A stretch of 33,986 bases of DNA from JACCZX01 sp040003315. GTDB lineage: Bacteria; Pseudomonadota; Gammaproteobacteria; Burkholderiales; Burkholderiaceae_F. The DNA lies in assembly GCA_040003315.1 (NCBI GenBank), contig JBDUCU010000018.1:1-33986 (forward strand), given 5' to 3'. Both the position numbers and the translations under genes were made by a program. The notes beneath the pieces were generated by a model. It made no database searches and had not been told where the DNA came from. It was given only the letters and a program-made list of their open reading frames with translations. Positions 7,505 to 17,494 of this stretch are shown here, one piece after another. The number at the start of each line of letters is the position of its first letter. The stretch's first letter is position 1.

Positions 7505-8829
7505 GCACACCACGCACGGTGGCAGTGATCGGTGGCGGTTGGGCCGGTTGCGCCGCCGCAGCTGAGCTCGCGGCACAGGGCGCTTCGGTCATTCTGCTCG
7601 AAGCGAGCGAGGAGCTCGGCGGCCGCGCGCGCCGCGTGCCGTTGATGCTGGCAGGACACCCGCACGTACTCGACAACGGACAGCATCTGCTGCTCGGCGC
7701 ATACACCGAAACCGCAGCCTTGTTCAGGCTGATCGACGCCGCGGTCGACGTCGTCATCGAGCGGCGACCGTTCGGATTGCATTACCCCGATGGGTTTAGC
7801 TTGCGAGCTGCACGGCTGCCGGCTCCGTGGCATCTGGCAATCGCTCTGCTGTTCGCGCGCGGCCTCAGCGTTGCCGACCGCTGCGCAATGATCGCTTTCC
7901 TGCGCACTCTGGATCGCACTAGATGGAATGTTGGAGACGACCGCAGCGTCACTGAATGGCTACTCAATCACGCGCAGCCGGCCACCGTCGTTCGACGCAT
8001 CTGGCGCCCGCTGGCGCTTGCCTCGCTGAACACCCCACTCGATCGCGCATCGGCGCAGATTTTTGCCAACGTGCTGCGCGATTCGCTTGGGGCCGGCAGC
8101 GGTGCGAGCGAAATGTGGTTGCCGCGCGCCGATCTGTCCGCTTTGCTTCCGGACGCGGTCGAACGCTACCTCTCAACACGCGGCGGCGAAGTTCTCCGTG
8201 AAGCCAGAGTCGAGCGCATCATTCGCCGCGATCGGTTTCATCTTCAACTGCGCAACGAATCCGCAGCGGCGATCCAGGCCGATGCGGTGTGCTATGCCGC
8301 GCCGGCCGGCTACCTGCAGCGCATCGTCGGCCCGTGCGACGCGCTCGCCTCAGTATTCGAAACGGTTTCGCGCTTCGAGTACGAGCCGATTTATACGGTC
8401 TATCTGAAATACACGGCCGATGTTCGTATCGCGCGCGGCTTTACAAGCCTGCTCGACGATCCGGCCAAGCGGCGCTATGCGCAATGGGTGTTCGACCGCG
8501 GTGCGCTCGATCAAAACAACCGGGGCGTGCTAGCAGCGATCATCAGCGGCAGCGGTGCGCACGAAGCCGAATCGATCGAAGAAGTTTGTCAGGCAGTCGC
8601 AGCACAGCTGACCGCCGAGCTTGATCTACCCACCGTGCTCGATTGCCGCGCGATCGCCGAGCGGCGCGCGACGCTGGCTGCGTTGCCCGACCTGAAGCGG
8701 CCCGCCAACCGCACGCCGTGGCCCGGCTTTGTGTTAGCGGGTGACTGGACCGAGTCGGGCTATCCGTCGACGCTGGAAACAGCGGTGAGCAGTGGGCGTG
8801 CCGCGGCGCGCGCCATCCTGGGCGCGTAG
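7489..8829 (+). CDS. hpnE: HpnE, FAD-dependent hydroxysqualene dehydroxylase
   Basis: HpnE is a flavin amine-oxidase-fold protein that reduces hydroxysqualene to squalene, the last step before cyclisation to hopanoids. The N-terminal dinucleotide-binding motif is AVIGGGWAGCAAAAEL, followed by an acidic ribose-binding residue in LLEAS and the GGRARR motif of the amine-oxidase family. The C terminus has the FAD motif FVLAGDWTESGYPSTLETAV. From ATG 7489 the product is 446 residues and overlaps hpnD by 16 bases. Alternative starts are GTG 7471 and TTG 7501; the last would make a 4-base overlap with the hpnD stop. It ends 14 bases before the convergent radA stop. No cyclase gene follows. Confidence 0.92.
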   Translation: MGLRLSTPRTVAVIGGGWAGCAAAAELAAQGASVILLEASEELGGRARRVPLMLAGHPHVLDNGQHLLLGAYTETAALFRLIDAAVDVVIERRPFGLHYPDGFSLRAARLPAPWHLAIALLFARGLSVADRCAMIAFLRTLDRTRWNVGDDRSVTEWLLNHAQPATVVRRIWRPLALASLNTPLDRASAQIFANVLRDSLGAGSGASEMWLPRADLSALLPDAVERYLSTRGGEVLREARVERIIRRDRFHLQLRNESAAAIQADAVCYAAPAGYLQRIVGPCDALASVFETVSRFEYEPIYTVYLKYTADVRIARGFTSLLDDPAKRRYAQWVFDRGALDQNNRGVLAAIISGSGAHEAESIEEVCQAVAAQLTAELDLPTVLDCRAIAERRATLAALPDLKRPANRTPWPGFVLAGDWTESGYPSTLETAVSSGRAAARAILGA

Positions 8830-8843
8830 GGAGCAATGCGCGG

Positions 8844-10199
<1,356 letters not shown>

Positions 10200-10202
10200 C
10201 GA

Positions 10203-11291
10203 TTAGTCGATCTCGACCACGGGTACACGCGGCGCCAGCGCACACATCAGCTCGTAGCCAACGGTGCCGCAACGATTCGCGATTTCGTCGATCGCAATGT
10301 TCGTTCCCCAAAGCTCGACTTCGGCTCCGACGCCAGCTGTTGGCGTGGCACTCAGATCGACCGTGATCATGTCCATCGACACGCGTCCCGCCATCGGTAC
10401 GCGCTTGCCGTCGACCCAGACCGGTGTGCCGTCCGGGGCATTGCGCGGATATCCATCAGCGTAACCGCATGCGACGACTCCGATGCGCATCGCCCGCGTC
10501 GCTTTAAACCGCGAACCGTAACCGACCGCCTCACCCACAGCCAGGGTTTGCACGCCGATCAATCGCGATTTCAGAGACATCGCCGCCGTGACGCCAAGTT
10601 CGGCCGCGCTGTGAGACTCGTCGGTCGCTGCACCGTAAAGCGCAATTCCTGGACGCACCGAATCTCCACCAACGTCGCGCCGCAGGAACAATGCAGCGGA
10701 ATTGGCAAGGCTGCGTGGTTCGGGCCAGCCAGCGCCGACTCGCTCCAGGTGAGCCAACTGTTCGGCGACTTCGGCCGTCCCCACCACAGGCTCTGCGCGA
10801 TCAGCGTTCGCAAAGTGGATCATCAAGGTCAGCTGCTTCACGTTCGCACACGCCTTGAGGCGACGGTAGGCCAATGGCGCGCCTGCAGCTGAGAAGCCAA
10901 GGCGGTTCATCCCCGTGTTCAGCTTCAGGAACACATCGACCGGCCTCGGCAGCCGCGCATGTTCAAGCATCTCGACGTGTTCGACGTTGTGCACGACCGG
11001 TGTCAGATTCAGGCGCGAGACAATATCCAGATCGGCCGATTCGAAGCAGCCTTCGAGTAACAAAATGGGCCGCGTCCACCCCGCTTCGCGAGCGCGATGA
11101 GCTTCGGCAAGGTCAAGCAGCGCCACCCCGTCTGCGTCGGCAAATGCGCGCACTGCCCGCTGCAGTCCGTGACCATATGCATCTGCCTTGATCACTGCCC
11201 AGACAAACCGGCCGCGCGCATGGCGGCGGGCGATTGTCAGGTTATGGCGCAGCGCCTGCAGGTCGACAACGGCTGAAATCGGGCGTGGCAT
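10203..11291 (-). CDS. alr: Alanine racemase (PLP-dependent)
   Basis: Alr interconverts L- and D-alanine and supplies D-Ala for peptidoglycan. The 362-residue product shows the PLP-binding Lys35 in VIKADAYGHG and the opposing catalytic Tyr258 in GEAVGYGSRF. The substrate-side MNRLGF motif is at 128-133 and SMDMITVDL in the C-terminal beta domain. The length is typical of biosynthetic Alr. There is no signal peptide, as expected for a cytoplasmic enzyme. It is the first gene of alr-radA and is divergent from lplT across 183 bases. I could not assign a convincing promoter in that spacer. Confidence 0.97.
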   Translation of the reverse strand: MPRPISAVVDLQALRHNLTIARRHARGRFVWAVIKADAYGHGLQRAVRAFADADGVALLDLAEAHRAREAGWTRPILLLEGCFESADLDIVSRLNLTPVVHNVEHVEMLEHARLPRPVDVFLKLNTGMNRLGFSAAGAPLAYRRLKACANVKQLTLMIHFANADRAEPVVGTAEVAEQLAHLERVGAGWPEPRSLANSAALFLRRDVGGDSVRPGIALYGAATDESHSAAELGVTAAMSLKSRLIGVQTLAVGEAVGYGSRFKATRAMRIGVVACGYADGYPRNAPDGTPVWVDGKRVPMAGRVSMDMITVDLSATPTAGVGAEVELWGTNIAIDEIANRCGTVGYELMCALAPRVPVVEID

Positions 11292-11474
11292 GGAATTTAA
11301 TGGGTGAATTGACGCTCAATAGCATAGTGCTGCGCGCCATCGCGGCGACGTAAGTGCGTGATATAACGCGCCGAAACAAAAGCACGAACGCCTTTGTCGC
11401 TGACGGCGCTGATTCGGAGAAGAATCTTTTTGGGAGACGTGACGCTTGGCTGGTAGCAGTCCACTGCTCGCACG

Positions 11475-12791
11475 ATGAAACGCGGCTTCTACATCATCAT
11501 GGCCGCGCAGTTTTTTTCGTCGCTTGCCGACAATGCGCTCCTCATCGCTGCCATTGCACTACTGCGCGACGTCGAGGCGCCGGAGTGGATGACTCCGATG
11601 CTGAAACTGTTCTTCGTGTTTTCCTACGTCGCGCTGGCCGCGTTCGTGGGCGCCTTTGCGGATTCGTTTCCGAAGGCGCGTGTGATGTTCATCACCAACA
11701 TGATCAAGATCGGCGGCTGCTTCCTGATGTTCCTCGGAGCACATCCGCTGCTGGCCTACGCCGTGATCGGCTTCGGCGCCGCCGCGTATTCGCCGGCCAA
11801 GTACGGCATCCTGACCGAGCTGCTGCCGCCTGACAAGCTGGTGGCAGCCAACGGATGGATCGAAGGCCTCACCGTCACTTCGATCATTTTCGGATTTCTG
11901 ATCGGTGGAATCCTGATCGATAACCACGTGTCGAAATGGCTTCTCGAATTCGACATGCCAGGCATCGACACCGGCATCAATCTGCCCGCCGAAGCAGCAA
12001 TTGCCGTCATTGCGCTGATCTACGTGCTTGCGGCGGCGATCAACCTGATGATTGCCGACACCGGCGCGCGGTATGCGAAGCAGCATTCGCATCCGTGGAA
12101 GTTGCTGGTCGGCTTCGTCCACGGTTGCAACGTGCTGTGGCGCGACAAGCTGGGCCAGATCTCGCTCGCAGTGACGACCCTTTTCTGGGGCGCCGGTGCA
12201 ACTTTGCAATTCATCATCTTGAAATGGGCCGAAGATGTGCTGGGCATGGAGCTCGCTCGCGCGGCGATTCTGCAGGCCGTCGTGGCGGTGGGAATCACAA
12301 TCGGCGCGATCTACGCGGCGGCAACCGTGTCGTTGAAGCAGGCAATGAGAGTGTTGCCGGTCGGGATTGCGATGGGGTTGATCGTTGCCTGCACGTCGTT
12401 CTACACGCCGGAGATCGCTCCCGCGGGCGCACTCCACCTAGGAAAGCTTAACGCGAGCTACTTTCTGCTGATCGCGTGTGCTCTTTTGGTCTTGATTGGC
12501 ATGATGGCCGGCTATTTCGTGGTGCCAATGAACGCCATCCTTCAGCACCGGGGGTATGTGCTGTTGTCGGCCGGGCATTCGATCGCGGTTCAGAATTTCA
12601 ACGAGAATCTAAGCATCCTGGTGATGCTCGGCTTCTATGCCGTGCTGGTCTGGTTCGATCTGGAACTGCAGACCGTAATGCTGATGTTTGGCCTGTTTGT
12701 CGCGACCTCAATGCTGCTGGTGTTGCTGCGTCACAGATTCAACCAGCGCCAGTTTGATTCGGTTTCGCTGATCGGCGAGACGATTCACTAA
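11475..12791 (+). CDS. lplT: LplT, lysophospholipid transporter (MFS)
   Basis: LplT flips lysophospholipids, mainly lysophosphatidylethanolamine, across the inner membrane for re-acylation by Aas. The 438-residue product is a 12-helix major-facilitator protein with the family N terminus MKRGFYIIMAAQFFSSLADN and the conserved AAAYSPAKYGILTELLP segment. Hydrophobic helices continue to about residue 425. It is the stand-alone form, not fused to an acyltransferase, and no aas gene lies in the window. The start ATG 11475 has only a weak ribosome binding site but matches the family start. Its TAA overlaps the stop of the convergent glycosylase gene by a few bases. Its placement beside alr-radA is a known betaproteobacterial arrangement. 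Confidence 0.94.
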   Translation: MKRGFYIIMAAQFFSSLADNALLIAAIALLRDVEAPEWMTPMLKLFFVFSYVALAAFVGAFADSFPKARVMFITNMIKIGGCFLMFLGAHPLLAYAVIGFGAAAYSPAKYGILTELLPPDKLVAANGWIEGLTVTSIIFGFLIGGILIDNHVSKWLLEFDMPGIDTGINLPAEAAIAVIALIYVLAAAINLMIADTGARYAKQHSHPWKLLVGFVHGCNVLWRDKLGQISLAVTTLFWGAGATLQFIILKWAEDVLGMELARAAILQAVVAVGITIGAIYAAATVSLKQAMRVLPVGIAMGLIVACTSFYTPEIAPAGALHLGKLNASYFLLIACALLVLIGMMAGYFVVPMNAILQHRGYVLLSAGHSIAVQNFNENLSILVMLGFYAVLVWFDLELQTVMLMFGLFVATSMLLVLLRHRFNQRQFDSVSLIGETIH

Positions 12792-13546
12792 CGCGTGGCA
12801 CCCGCGCTGTGCGTTGCGCGCGCTAAGCTGAGATCGGCCCAGCTCTTTGCCTTGTCGGCCAGATTTCGCAGCAGGTATGCAGGATGGTAGGTCACGATGA
12901 CGGGAATCTCGCGCCCCGCGCTGATGATCCGATGCACCCTGCCGCGCAGATTTGCAATGCTGGCGTCGGTACCAAGCAGCGATTGCGCCGCGAAGCGGCC
13001 CATCACGACGACGACGGCTGGGTTGACCAACTCCACCTGGCGCCGCAAGAACGGCTCGCAGCGGGCGACCTCTTCAGGCTGCGGATTGCGATTGCCGGGC
13101 GGGCGACACTTCAGCACATTCGCGATGTAGACCGACTGCGGAGTCTGCCCTTCGCGCGTCATGCCCAAACTCCGCAGCATGTTGTCGAGCAGCCGGCCCG
13201 CTTGGCCCACGAACGGTTCGCCGCGCTGGTCTTCCTCCGATCCCGGCGCTTCGCCAATCAGCATCCACGTTGCGTTGACATTGCCGACTCCGAACACGGT
13301 CTGCTTTCGAGTCTCGCATAAGGAACACGCGCGGCAGCGTGCAACCTCTTCGCGCAGCTCGTTCCACGGTAGACCAGCAATCGTTGCGGCCCGATCGGGC
13401 ACGACGCGGTCTACCCGTAAAGCGGGTTCGGTTTCGGCCTGCATCCGCTGCGCGCGCAATTCAACGGAGACTTGGCTACGCAGCTGATAGATTGGACCCA
13501 GTCCCATCGCTTGCCACAGTCGTGCGCGTCGTGCGTCGAGTGTCAT
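12788..13546 (-). CDS. Family-4-like uracil-DNA glycosylase with Fe-S cluster
   Basis: These enzymes remove uracil from DNA to start base excision repair. The 252-residue product has the four-cysteine 4Fe-4S pattern Cys74, Cys77, Cys147 and Cys163, with the same internal spacings as characterised thermophilic family-4 enzymes. Motif GEAPGSEED (98-106) supplies the water-activating region and HPAYLL (221-226) the second active-site loop. The first 65 residues are a poorly conserved extension found in proteins often labelled as phage SPO1 DNA-polymerase-related. The ATG overlaps the rimI stop by 4 bases, so it is the third gene of tsaB-rimI-udg. The enzyme class is clear; the exact family number (4 rather than 5) is an inference. 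Confidence 0.9.
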   Translation of the reverse strand: MTLDARRARLWQAMGLGPIYQLRSQVSVELRAQRMQAETEPALRVDRVVPDRAATIAGLPWNELREEVARCRACSLCETRKQTVFGVGNVNATWMLIGEAPGSEEDQRGEPFVGQAGRLLDNMLRSLGMTREGQTPQSVYIANVLKCRPPGNRNPQPEEVARCEPFLRRQVELVNPAVVVVMGRFAAQSLLGTDASIANLRGRVHRIISAGREIPVIVTYHPAYLLRNLADKAKSWADLSLARATHSAGATR

Positions 13547-14010
13547 AGGGTGACACGCATCACGAGCGCATCTTCGCGGCCGCCGCGGGTCGGGTAGTAG
13601 CCTCGCCGTACACCGATGCGCTCGAACCCGTACCGTTGATACATGCGCACCGCAGACTCGTTGCTCGGTCGGACCTCAAGCAGCATCGTGCGAGCTCCGT
13701 AGCCGCGCGCAACTTCGGCCATCCATTCGAGGGTTCGCCAGCCCAGCCCGACGCGCTGTCGATGGCGAGCCACACTGAGGTTCAATAAGTGGGCCTCATC
13801 GAGCATCAGGGTCATGACTGCATAGGCGATCAGCGCCGCATTTGCATCGCGCAGGGCCCACATGCTGTAACCCGCCCTGACCGAATCCATAAAATTGCCG
13901 CGCGTCCATGGAAACGGGTAAATCTCGTCTTCTATCGCAACCACTTCGCCGAGGTCGGAGTCGCTCATCGGTGCGTAACGATCGGCGAACGGCCTTAGCT
14001 GCGCACTCAT
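13543..14010 (-). CDS. rimI: RimI, N-alpha-acetyltransferase for ribosomal protein S18
   Basis: RimI is a GNAT-fold enzyme that acetylates the N-terminal alanine of ribosomal protein S18. The 155-residue product contains the acetyl-CoA pyrophosphate-binding motif QRVGLG inside RHRQRVGLGWRTLEWM. The family C-terminal signature is NESAVRMYQRYGFERIGVR. Its length and its position directly after tsaB support RimI over a general GNAT. The ATG overlaps the tsaB stop by 4 bases and its own stop overlaps the glycosylase start, so all three should be translated together. Confidence 0.92.
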   Translation of the reverse strand: MSAQLRPFADRYAPMSDSDLGEVVAIEDEIYPFPWTRGNFMDSVRAGYSMWALRDANAALIAYAVMTLMLDEAHLLNLSVARHRQRVGLGWRTLEWMAEVARGYGARTMLLEVRPSNESAVRMYQRYGFERIGVRRGYYPTRGGREDALVMRVTL

Positions 14011-14771
14011 GATGGCCGCGACGCCACGCTGGTGATATCTGCTTGAGCTGCCATCGAACTCCGCCGCCGCTCCTCGATCGTCAGCGCGATATGGTCACGA
14101 ACGTAAACAGGCACCGCATTGGCGGGCGCAACCGACAAGCCGCGTGCTGCATCCATGCGTGCAAGCTTCGCAATGGCGCCGGCGGAAGACGATACGTCAG
14201 GCAGCTCGACCCATCGCTTGTCACCCGGCCATGCATCGGCGAAGGTTGTGATCGCGTTACCGGCGACGATGTTGACACCGGCTTCGAAAGCCAACGCAGT
14301 CAGCGACTTCGGGCGCTCGAGCGCTGGCGATCTGATCTCGCTGATCGATTCGTCGCGCCGATAAATGGCGCAGTACGCCTCGCTCATCCGTGCATCGACT
14401 GCTGCCAACAGCAAATCGCCAGCGTTGACCGACTCGAACGCGTTGGCGGCAAGCGCACGCAAATTGCCGATGCCGACCACTCGCTTTTGTTTGCCGTAGG
14501 CCAGTCCCTGACAAACGCCACACGCGATACGCAAGCCCGTAAACGAGCCCGGTCCGGCTCCAAATGCGAACAGATCGACGTCGCCGAGTTTCAGCGCAGC
14601 AGCGGCCAAGGCCGCCTCGACCATCGGCAGTACGCATTCCGAGTGCCTGGAGCCGACGCGCTCGGCGAGCTCGATCAGTCGATCGCCATGCAGAACCGCC
14701 ACCGAACAGATGTCGGTAGCAGTGTCGATTGCAAGAACGTATGTTGGGCTGCCCGGCATCTGAGCCGACAT
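14007..14771 (-). CDS. tsaB: TsaB, scaffold subunit for tRNA t6A modification
   Basis: TsaB pairs with TsaD and TsaE to make threonylcarbamoyl-adenosine at position 37 of ANN-decoding tRNAs. It has the actin/ASKHA-type fold with YVLAIDTATDICSVAV near the N terminus and the family signature GPGSFTGLRI. From ATG 14771 the product is 254 residues; ATG 14759 would give 250. The frame is open another 77 codons upstream into the DUF1501 gene, but that part is arginine/cysteine-rich, unlike TsaB, and lies antiparallel in composition to real coding sequence. No strong ribosome binding site decides between the two starts. It overlaps rimI by 4 bases. Confidence 0.93.
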   Translation of the reverse strand: MSAQMPGSPTYVLAIDTATDICSVAVLHGDRLIELAERVGSRHSECVLPMVEAALAAAALKLGDVDLFAFGAGPGSFTGLRIACGVCQGLAYGKQKRVVGIGNLRALAANAFESVNAGDLLLAAVDARMSEAYCAIYRRDESISEIRSPALERPKSLTALAFEAGVNIVAGNAITTFADAWPGDKRWVELPDVSSSAGAIAKLARMDAARGLSVAPANAVPVYVRDHIALTIEERRRSSMAAQADITSVASRPS

Positions 14772-14841
14772 ATTAGCGAAGCAGCCATGTTCCGCGGCGA
14801 ACACACCGCGCGGACGCATGCGACTTGACGCAAGCGACTTG

Positions 14842-15990
14842 TTAGCCGATGAACTGCAGCGGCTCGAAGCGACGCTGCAACACACGCTCAGACGGCAACT
14901 GCCACCAGTTTTCGAGCACCGATGCGTACACGCGGCGAAAATCTGTCGTGTATTTGAGGTTGCCTGCGTCGTCCAGCGATCGTAACGAGGGTGCTTCGCC
15001 ATGCAACCCTGCTCGCACGTGCGGCCCGAACGCGAATAACGAGCCCGCGGTCCCGTGATCGGTACCGCCGCTCTGATTTTCCCGCGGCCGCCTGCCGAAC
15101 TCCGAGTACGTCAGGATCAGCGTGCGATCCCACACGCCGTATTCCACCAGCGCCGCGCGTAGCGCAACGACAGCGTCGGCCACCGCCTTCAGAAGATTCG
15201 CGTGGGTGCCCGACTGGTTCTGATGCGTGTCGAAGCCGGACAGAGTCAGGCGCAACACGGGGACCTTGCCGGTCGCCGCGATGCCTGCAGCATGCTGAAT
15301 TGCGACACCGAGCACACCCCGTGGAAATTCCGTTTTGAATGTTGCATCCGGGCGAACGTCGGCGCCCGCACGCACGATATCGCCCTCTACACGCAACACG
15401 TGCGCCAGCGCACCCCGCGACGGAACGCCCTCCGCAGAAGCAAGACGCGCTTCGCGCGCGAAACGCGCCGGATCGTTCAGAGCCACCGCGCGCGCTCCAC
15501 CCGCGAGCGGACCGAGGTCAGGAGCGCCAATCACCACGCCATCGGCGCTCAGCACGGAGAAAGCCGCCTGCTTATCGACCGCGCGCGTCAGCCAGCCAGT
15601 CTGCAGGAACTGGTGGCTGTCGGACGCCGTGTCCCAGATTTCAATCGACCGGAAGTGCGACAGGTTGGGCTGCGGATAGCCGACGCCCTGCAAAATCGCC
15701 ATCTGACCATCGCGCCATATCGGCTCGAGCGGAGCGAGCGACGGATGCATCGCCGGCGCACCGGCAAAGCGTGCAACCGCATCGGGTTTCAGCGCAAGGC
15801 GCGGGCGCAAATCAAAGTAGGCACCGTCATCGATCGGGACCACGGTGTTCAGTCCGTCGTTGCCGCCGCGCAATTCGATCAGAATCAGCAGCCGCGGCGT
15901 GCTCGTGGCAGCCCACGCCGGCAGCGCCGCACACGACAGCAGCGCCGACGACGCAGTGAGGAACGCGCGCCGATCGATTCGATGTTTCAT
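14842..15990 (-). CDS. DUF1501 family secreted protein with Tat-type signal
   Basis: The 382-residue product begins MKHRIDRRAFLTASSALLSC, a twin-arginine-like leader with cleavage probable after AWA near residue 27, so it should be exported. Family motifs are ELRGGNDGLNTVVP (39-52), PNLSHF (108-113), SGFDTHQNQ (251-259) and YSEFGRRPRENQSGGTDHG (295-313). The His/Asp-rich motifs resemble metal sites of the alkaline-phosphatase/sulfatase fold to which the family is distantly related, but no reaction is established. The frame is open upstream to 16161; ATG 15990 is chosen because it starts the signal peptide and lies 10 bases after the DUF1800 stop. DUF1501 and DUF1800 genes are commonly paired. 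tsaB starts 70 bases downstream. Confidence 0.92.
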   Translation of the reverse strand: MKHRIDRRAFLTASSALLSCAALPAWAATSTPRLLILIELRGGNDGLNTVVPIDDGAYFDLRPRLALKPDAVARFAGAPAMHPSLAPLEPIWRDGQMAILQGVGYPQPNLSHFRSIEIWDTASDSHQFLQTGWLTRAVDKQAAFSVLSADGVVIGAPDLGPLAGGARAVALNDPARFAREARLASAEGVPSRGALAHVLRVEGDIVRAGADVRPDATFKTEFPRGVLGVAIQHAAGIAATGKVPVLRLTLSGFDTHQNQSGTHANLLKAVADAVVALRAALVEYGVWDRTLILTYSEFGRRPRENQSGGTDHGTAGSLFAFGPHVRAGLHGEAPSLRSLDDAGNLKYTTDFRRVYASVLENWWQLPSERVLQRRFEPLQFIG

Positions 15991-16000
15991 CGCGCGCGCC

Positions 16001-17494
16001 TTATTTGAGTTGATACGCAGGGTCAAGCACGATCGCGCGCAATGCGTCCAAACCGAGCGTCCCGTCTCGAGGCGCTGCGCTGGGCGGCACCACCAGCAAG
16101 GCTTGTTCGAGCTTCGCCCGCGCAGCAGGTGCGACCATTCTTTCAGGCGCCATCCCGCCACGCAGCAGCCATGCTTCCGGATCGATGCGCACCGACACCG
16201 ACTGCTCGAGTTGCTGCAACCGCCGACGCGGCGTCTCTTCCGTCTTCAACGAAGCAGGCATCGAATCGCTCATTGCAACGTCGCCGATTGCCTTGCCACT
16301 CAACGAGCGTTCGATAAACTGTTTGCGTGCCAGCAACGTCTGGGTGTTGATCCAGGCGTCACCCCCGGGCCAGCCGCGCACGTTTGGCGGTGAGAACAGG
16401 TTCTGTCCCATTCCGGCAAGCGCCACCGCCGCGGCGACGGGTTGCGTCAGCTCGCCGCCCGATTGGCGCACGAGTCCCACGACCAGCTCGGCCGGCGACT
16501 TCACCAAGGCATTGTCTTCATCGCGCGCAATCAGCTCCGGCTGCAACAATAATTCACGCACCGGCACCGCAATGGTCCAGCCGCTGGCTCTAAATTGTGT
16601 GGCGATCTTCTTGACCCGAATTTCATCGGGCAAGGGTGACACGAACTCACGCCATAACTTGCGAACGACGAATTCCGCCGAGGACGGTTGCGCCAGAAGT
16701 AGATCGAGCACCGTATCACCGTCGAAACTGCCCGTCTTGCCGAAGATCGTCTTGTCTCCGCCGTCATGAAACACCGGCCTGAACGTGTAATCCCCGGAAT
16801 CAGGATCGATGCTCCAGCCAGTGAATGCGCGCGCCGCCTGCTTGATGTCGTCTTCGGTGTACTGCCCTTCGCCCAGTGTGAAGAGTTCCATCACTTCGCG
16901 GGCGAAGTTTTCGTTTGGCGCGCCACGGCGATTGGTCGCTGAATCGAGATAGATCAACATGGCAGGGTCTTTGGCGACCGCGTGCAGCAGTTCGTCGAAA
17001 CGACCCAGCGCGTGTTTGCGCAGCAGTACGTTTTGGCGATACATCAGCTGCGTGTAACGCACCTTCGGCTGCGCGGAGACGAAGTGGTTGTGCCAGAAAA
17101 GCGTCATGCGCTCGGTCAACGGCGAGGGCGTTGCAACCATCTCGCGCAGCCACCACCCGCGCAGATCCAGCCCCATCCTCACCTGTTTCTGAATCTCGAG
17201 CTTGCGGGCTTCGTCGCTCATCGAGCGTAACTCTCGCGGCGCAACGAAGCGCTCGTCGAGCCAGGCCGGAGGCGCGGTCACCGCCGTCGTGCGCGCGGCG
17301 CCGAGCAGGCGCTCGACCGCAGCGGACTGGGTGAGCGGAGCGTACGTCGAAACGTCGGCGTCGCTGGGGGCGAAGCCGGCGCGGGTCAATAGCAGCCGGG
17401 CTCCTTGGGTTCCGAGAGGCGACTCGGGCGCAGCCGTCGCCGTGCCAAAAGCCGCCATGGATGCAACGAACAGCAATGCGAGCCAGCGGATCAT
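16001..17494 (-). CDS. DUF1800 family exported protein
   Basis: The 497-residue product has a Sec signal peptide (MIRWLALLFVASMAAFGTAT, cleavage near AAA at 20-22). Family motifs are TLFWHNHF (131-138), NENFAREVMELFTLGEG (194-210), AARAFTGW (220-227) and GQNLFSPPNVRGWPGG (363-378). DUF1800 proteins have no proven activity; they are usually encoded beside DUF1501 proteins, as here. The ATG overlaps the stop of the upstream TPEQR-repeat gene by 4 bases, and the DUF1501 gene starts 10 bases downstream, implying one translationally coupled unit acting in the periplasm or at the surface. The length is normal. Confidence 0.92.
   Translation of the reverse strand: MIRWLALLFVASMAAFGTATAAPESPLGTQGARLLLTRAGFAPSDADVSTYAPLTQSAAVERLLGAARTTAVTAPPAWLDERFVAPRELRSMSDEARKLEIQKQVRMGLDLRGWWLREMVATPSPLTERMTLFWHNHFVSAQPKVRYTQLMYRQNVLLRKHALGRFDELLHAVAKDPAMLIYLDSATNRRGAPNENFAREVMELFTLGEGQYTEDDIKQAARAFTGWSIDPDSGDYTFRPVFHDGGDKTIFGKTGSFDGDTVLDLLLAQPSSAEFVVRKLWREFVSPLPDEIRVKKIATQFRASGWTIAVPVRELLLQPELIARDEDNALVKSPAELVVGLVRQSGGELTQPVAAAVALAGMGQNLFSPPNVRGWPGGDAWINTQTLLARKQFIERSLSGKAIGDVAMSDSMPASLKTEETPRRRLQQLEQSVSVRIDPEAWLLRGGMAPERMVAPAARAKLEQALLVVPPSAAPRDGTLGLDALRAIVLDPAYQLK

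Noticed and set aside
11292..11474. TTGACG (11309-11314) and TATAAC (11362-11367) as an lplT promoter
   Set aside because: The two elements are far too widely spaced to work together and neither has a suitable partner, so no promoter is claimed in this 183-base spacer.
11559..12437. 292-codon open frame antisense to lplT
   Set aside because: The plus strand has clear transporter helices here; the antisense product is charged with no motif.
14772..15002. Extra 77 codons in frame upstream of tsaB
   Set aside because: The added peptide is Arg/Cys/Ser-rich, overlaps the end of the DUF1501 gene and precedes the conserved TsaB N terminus, so a start near 14771 is preferred.
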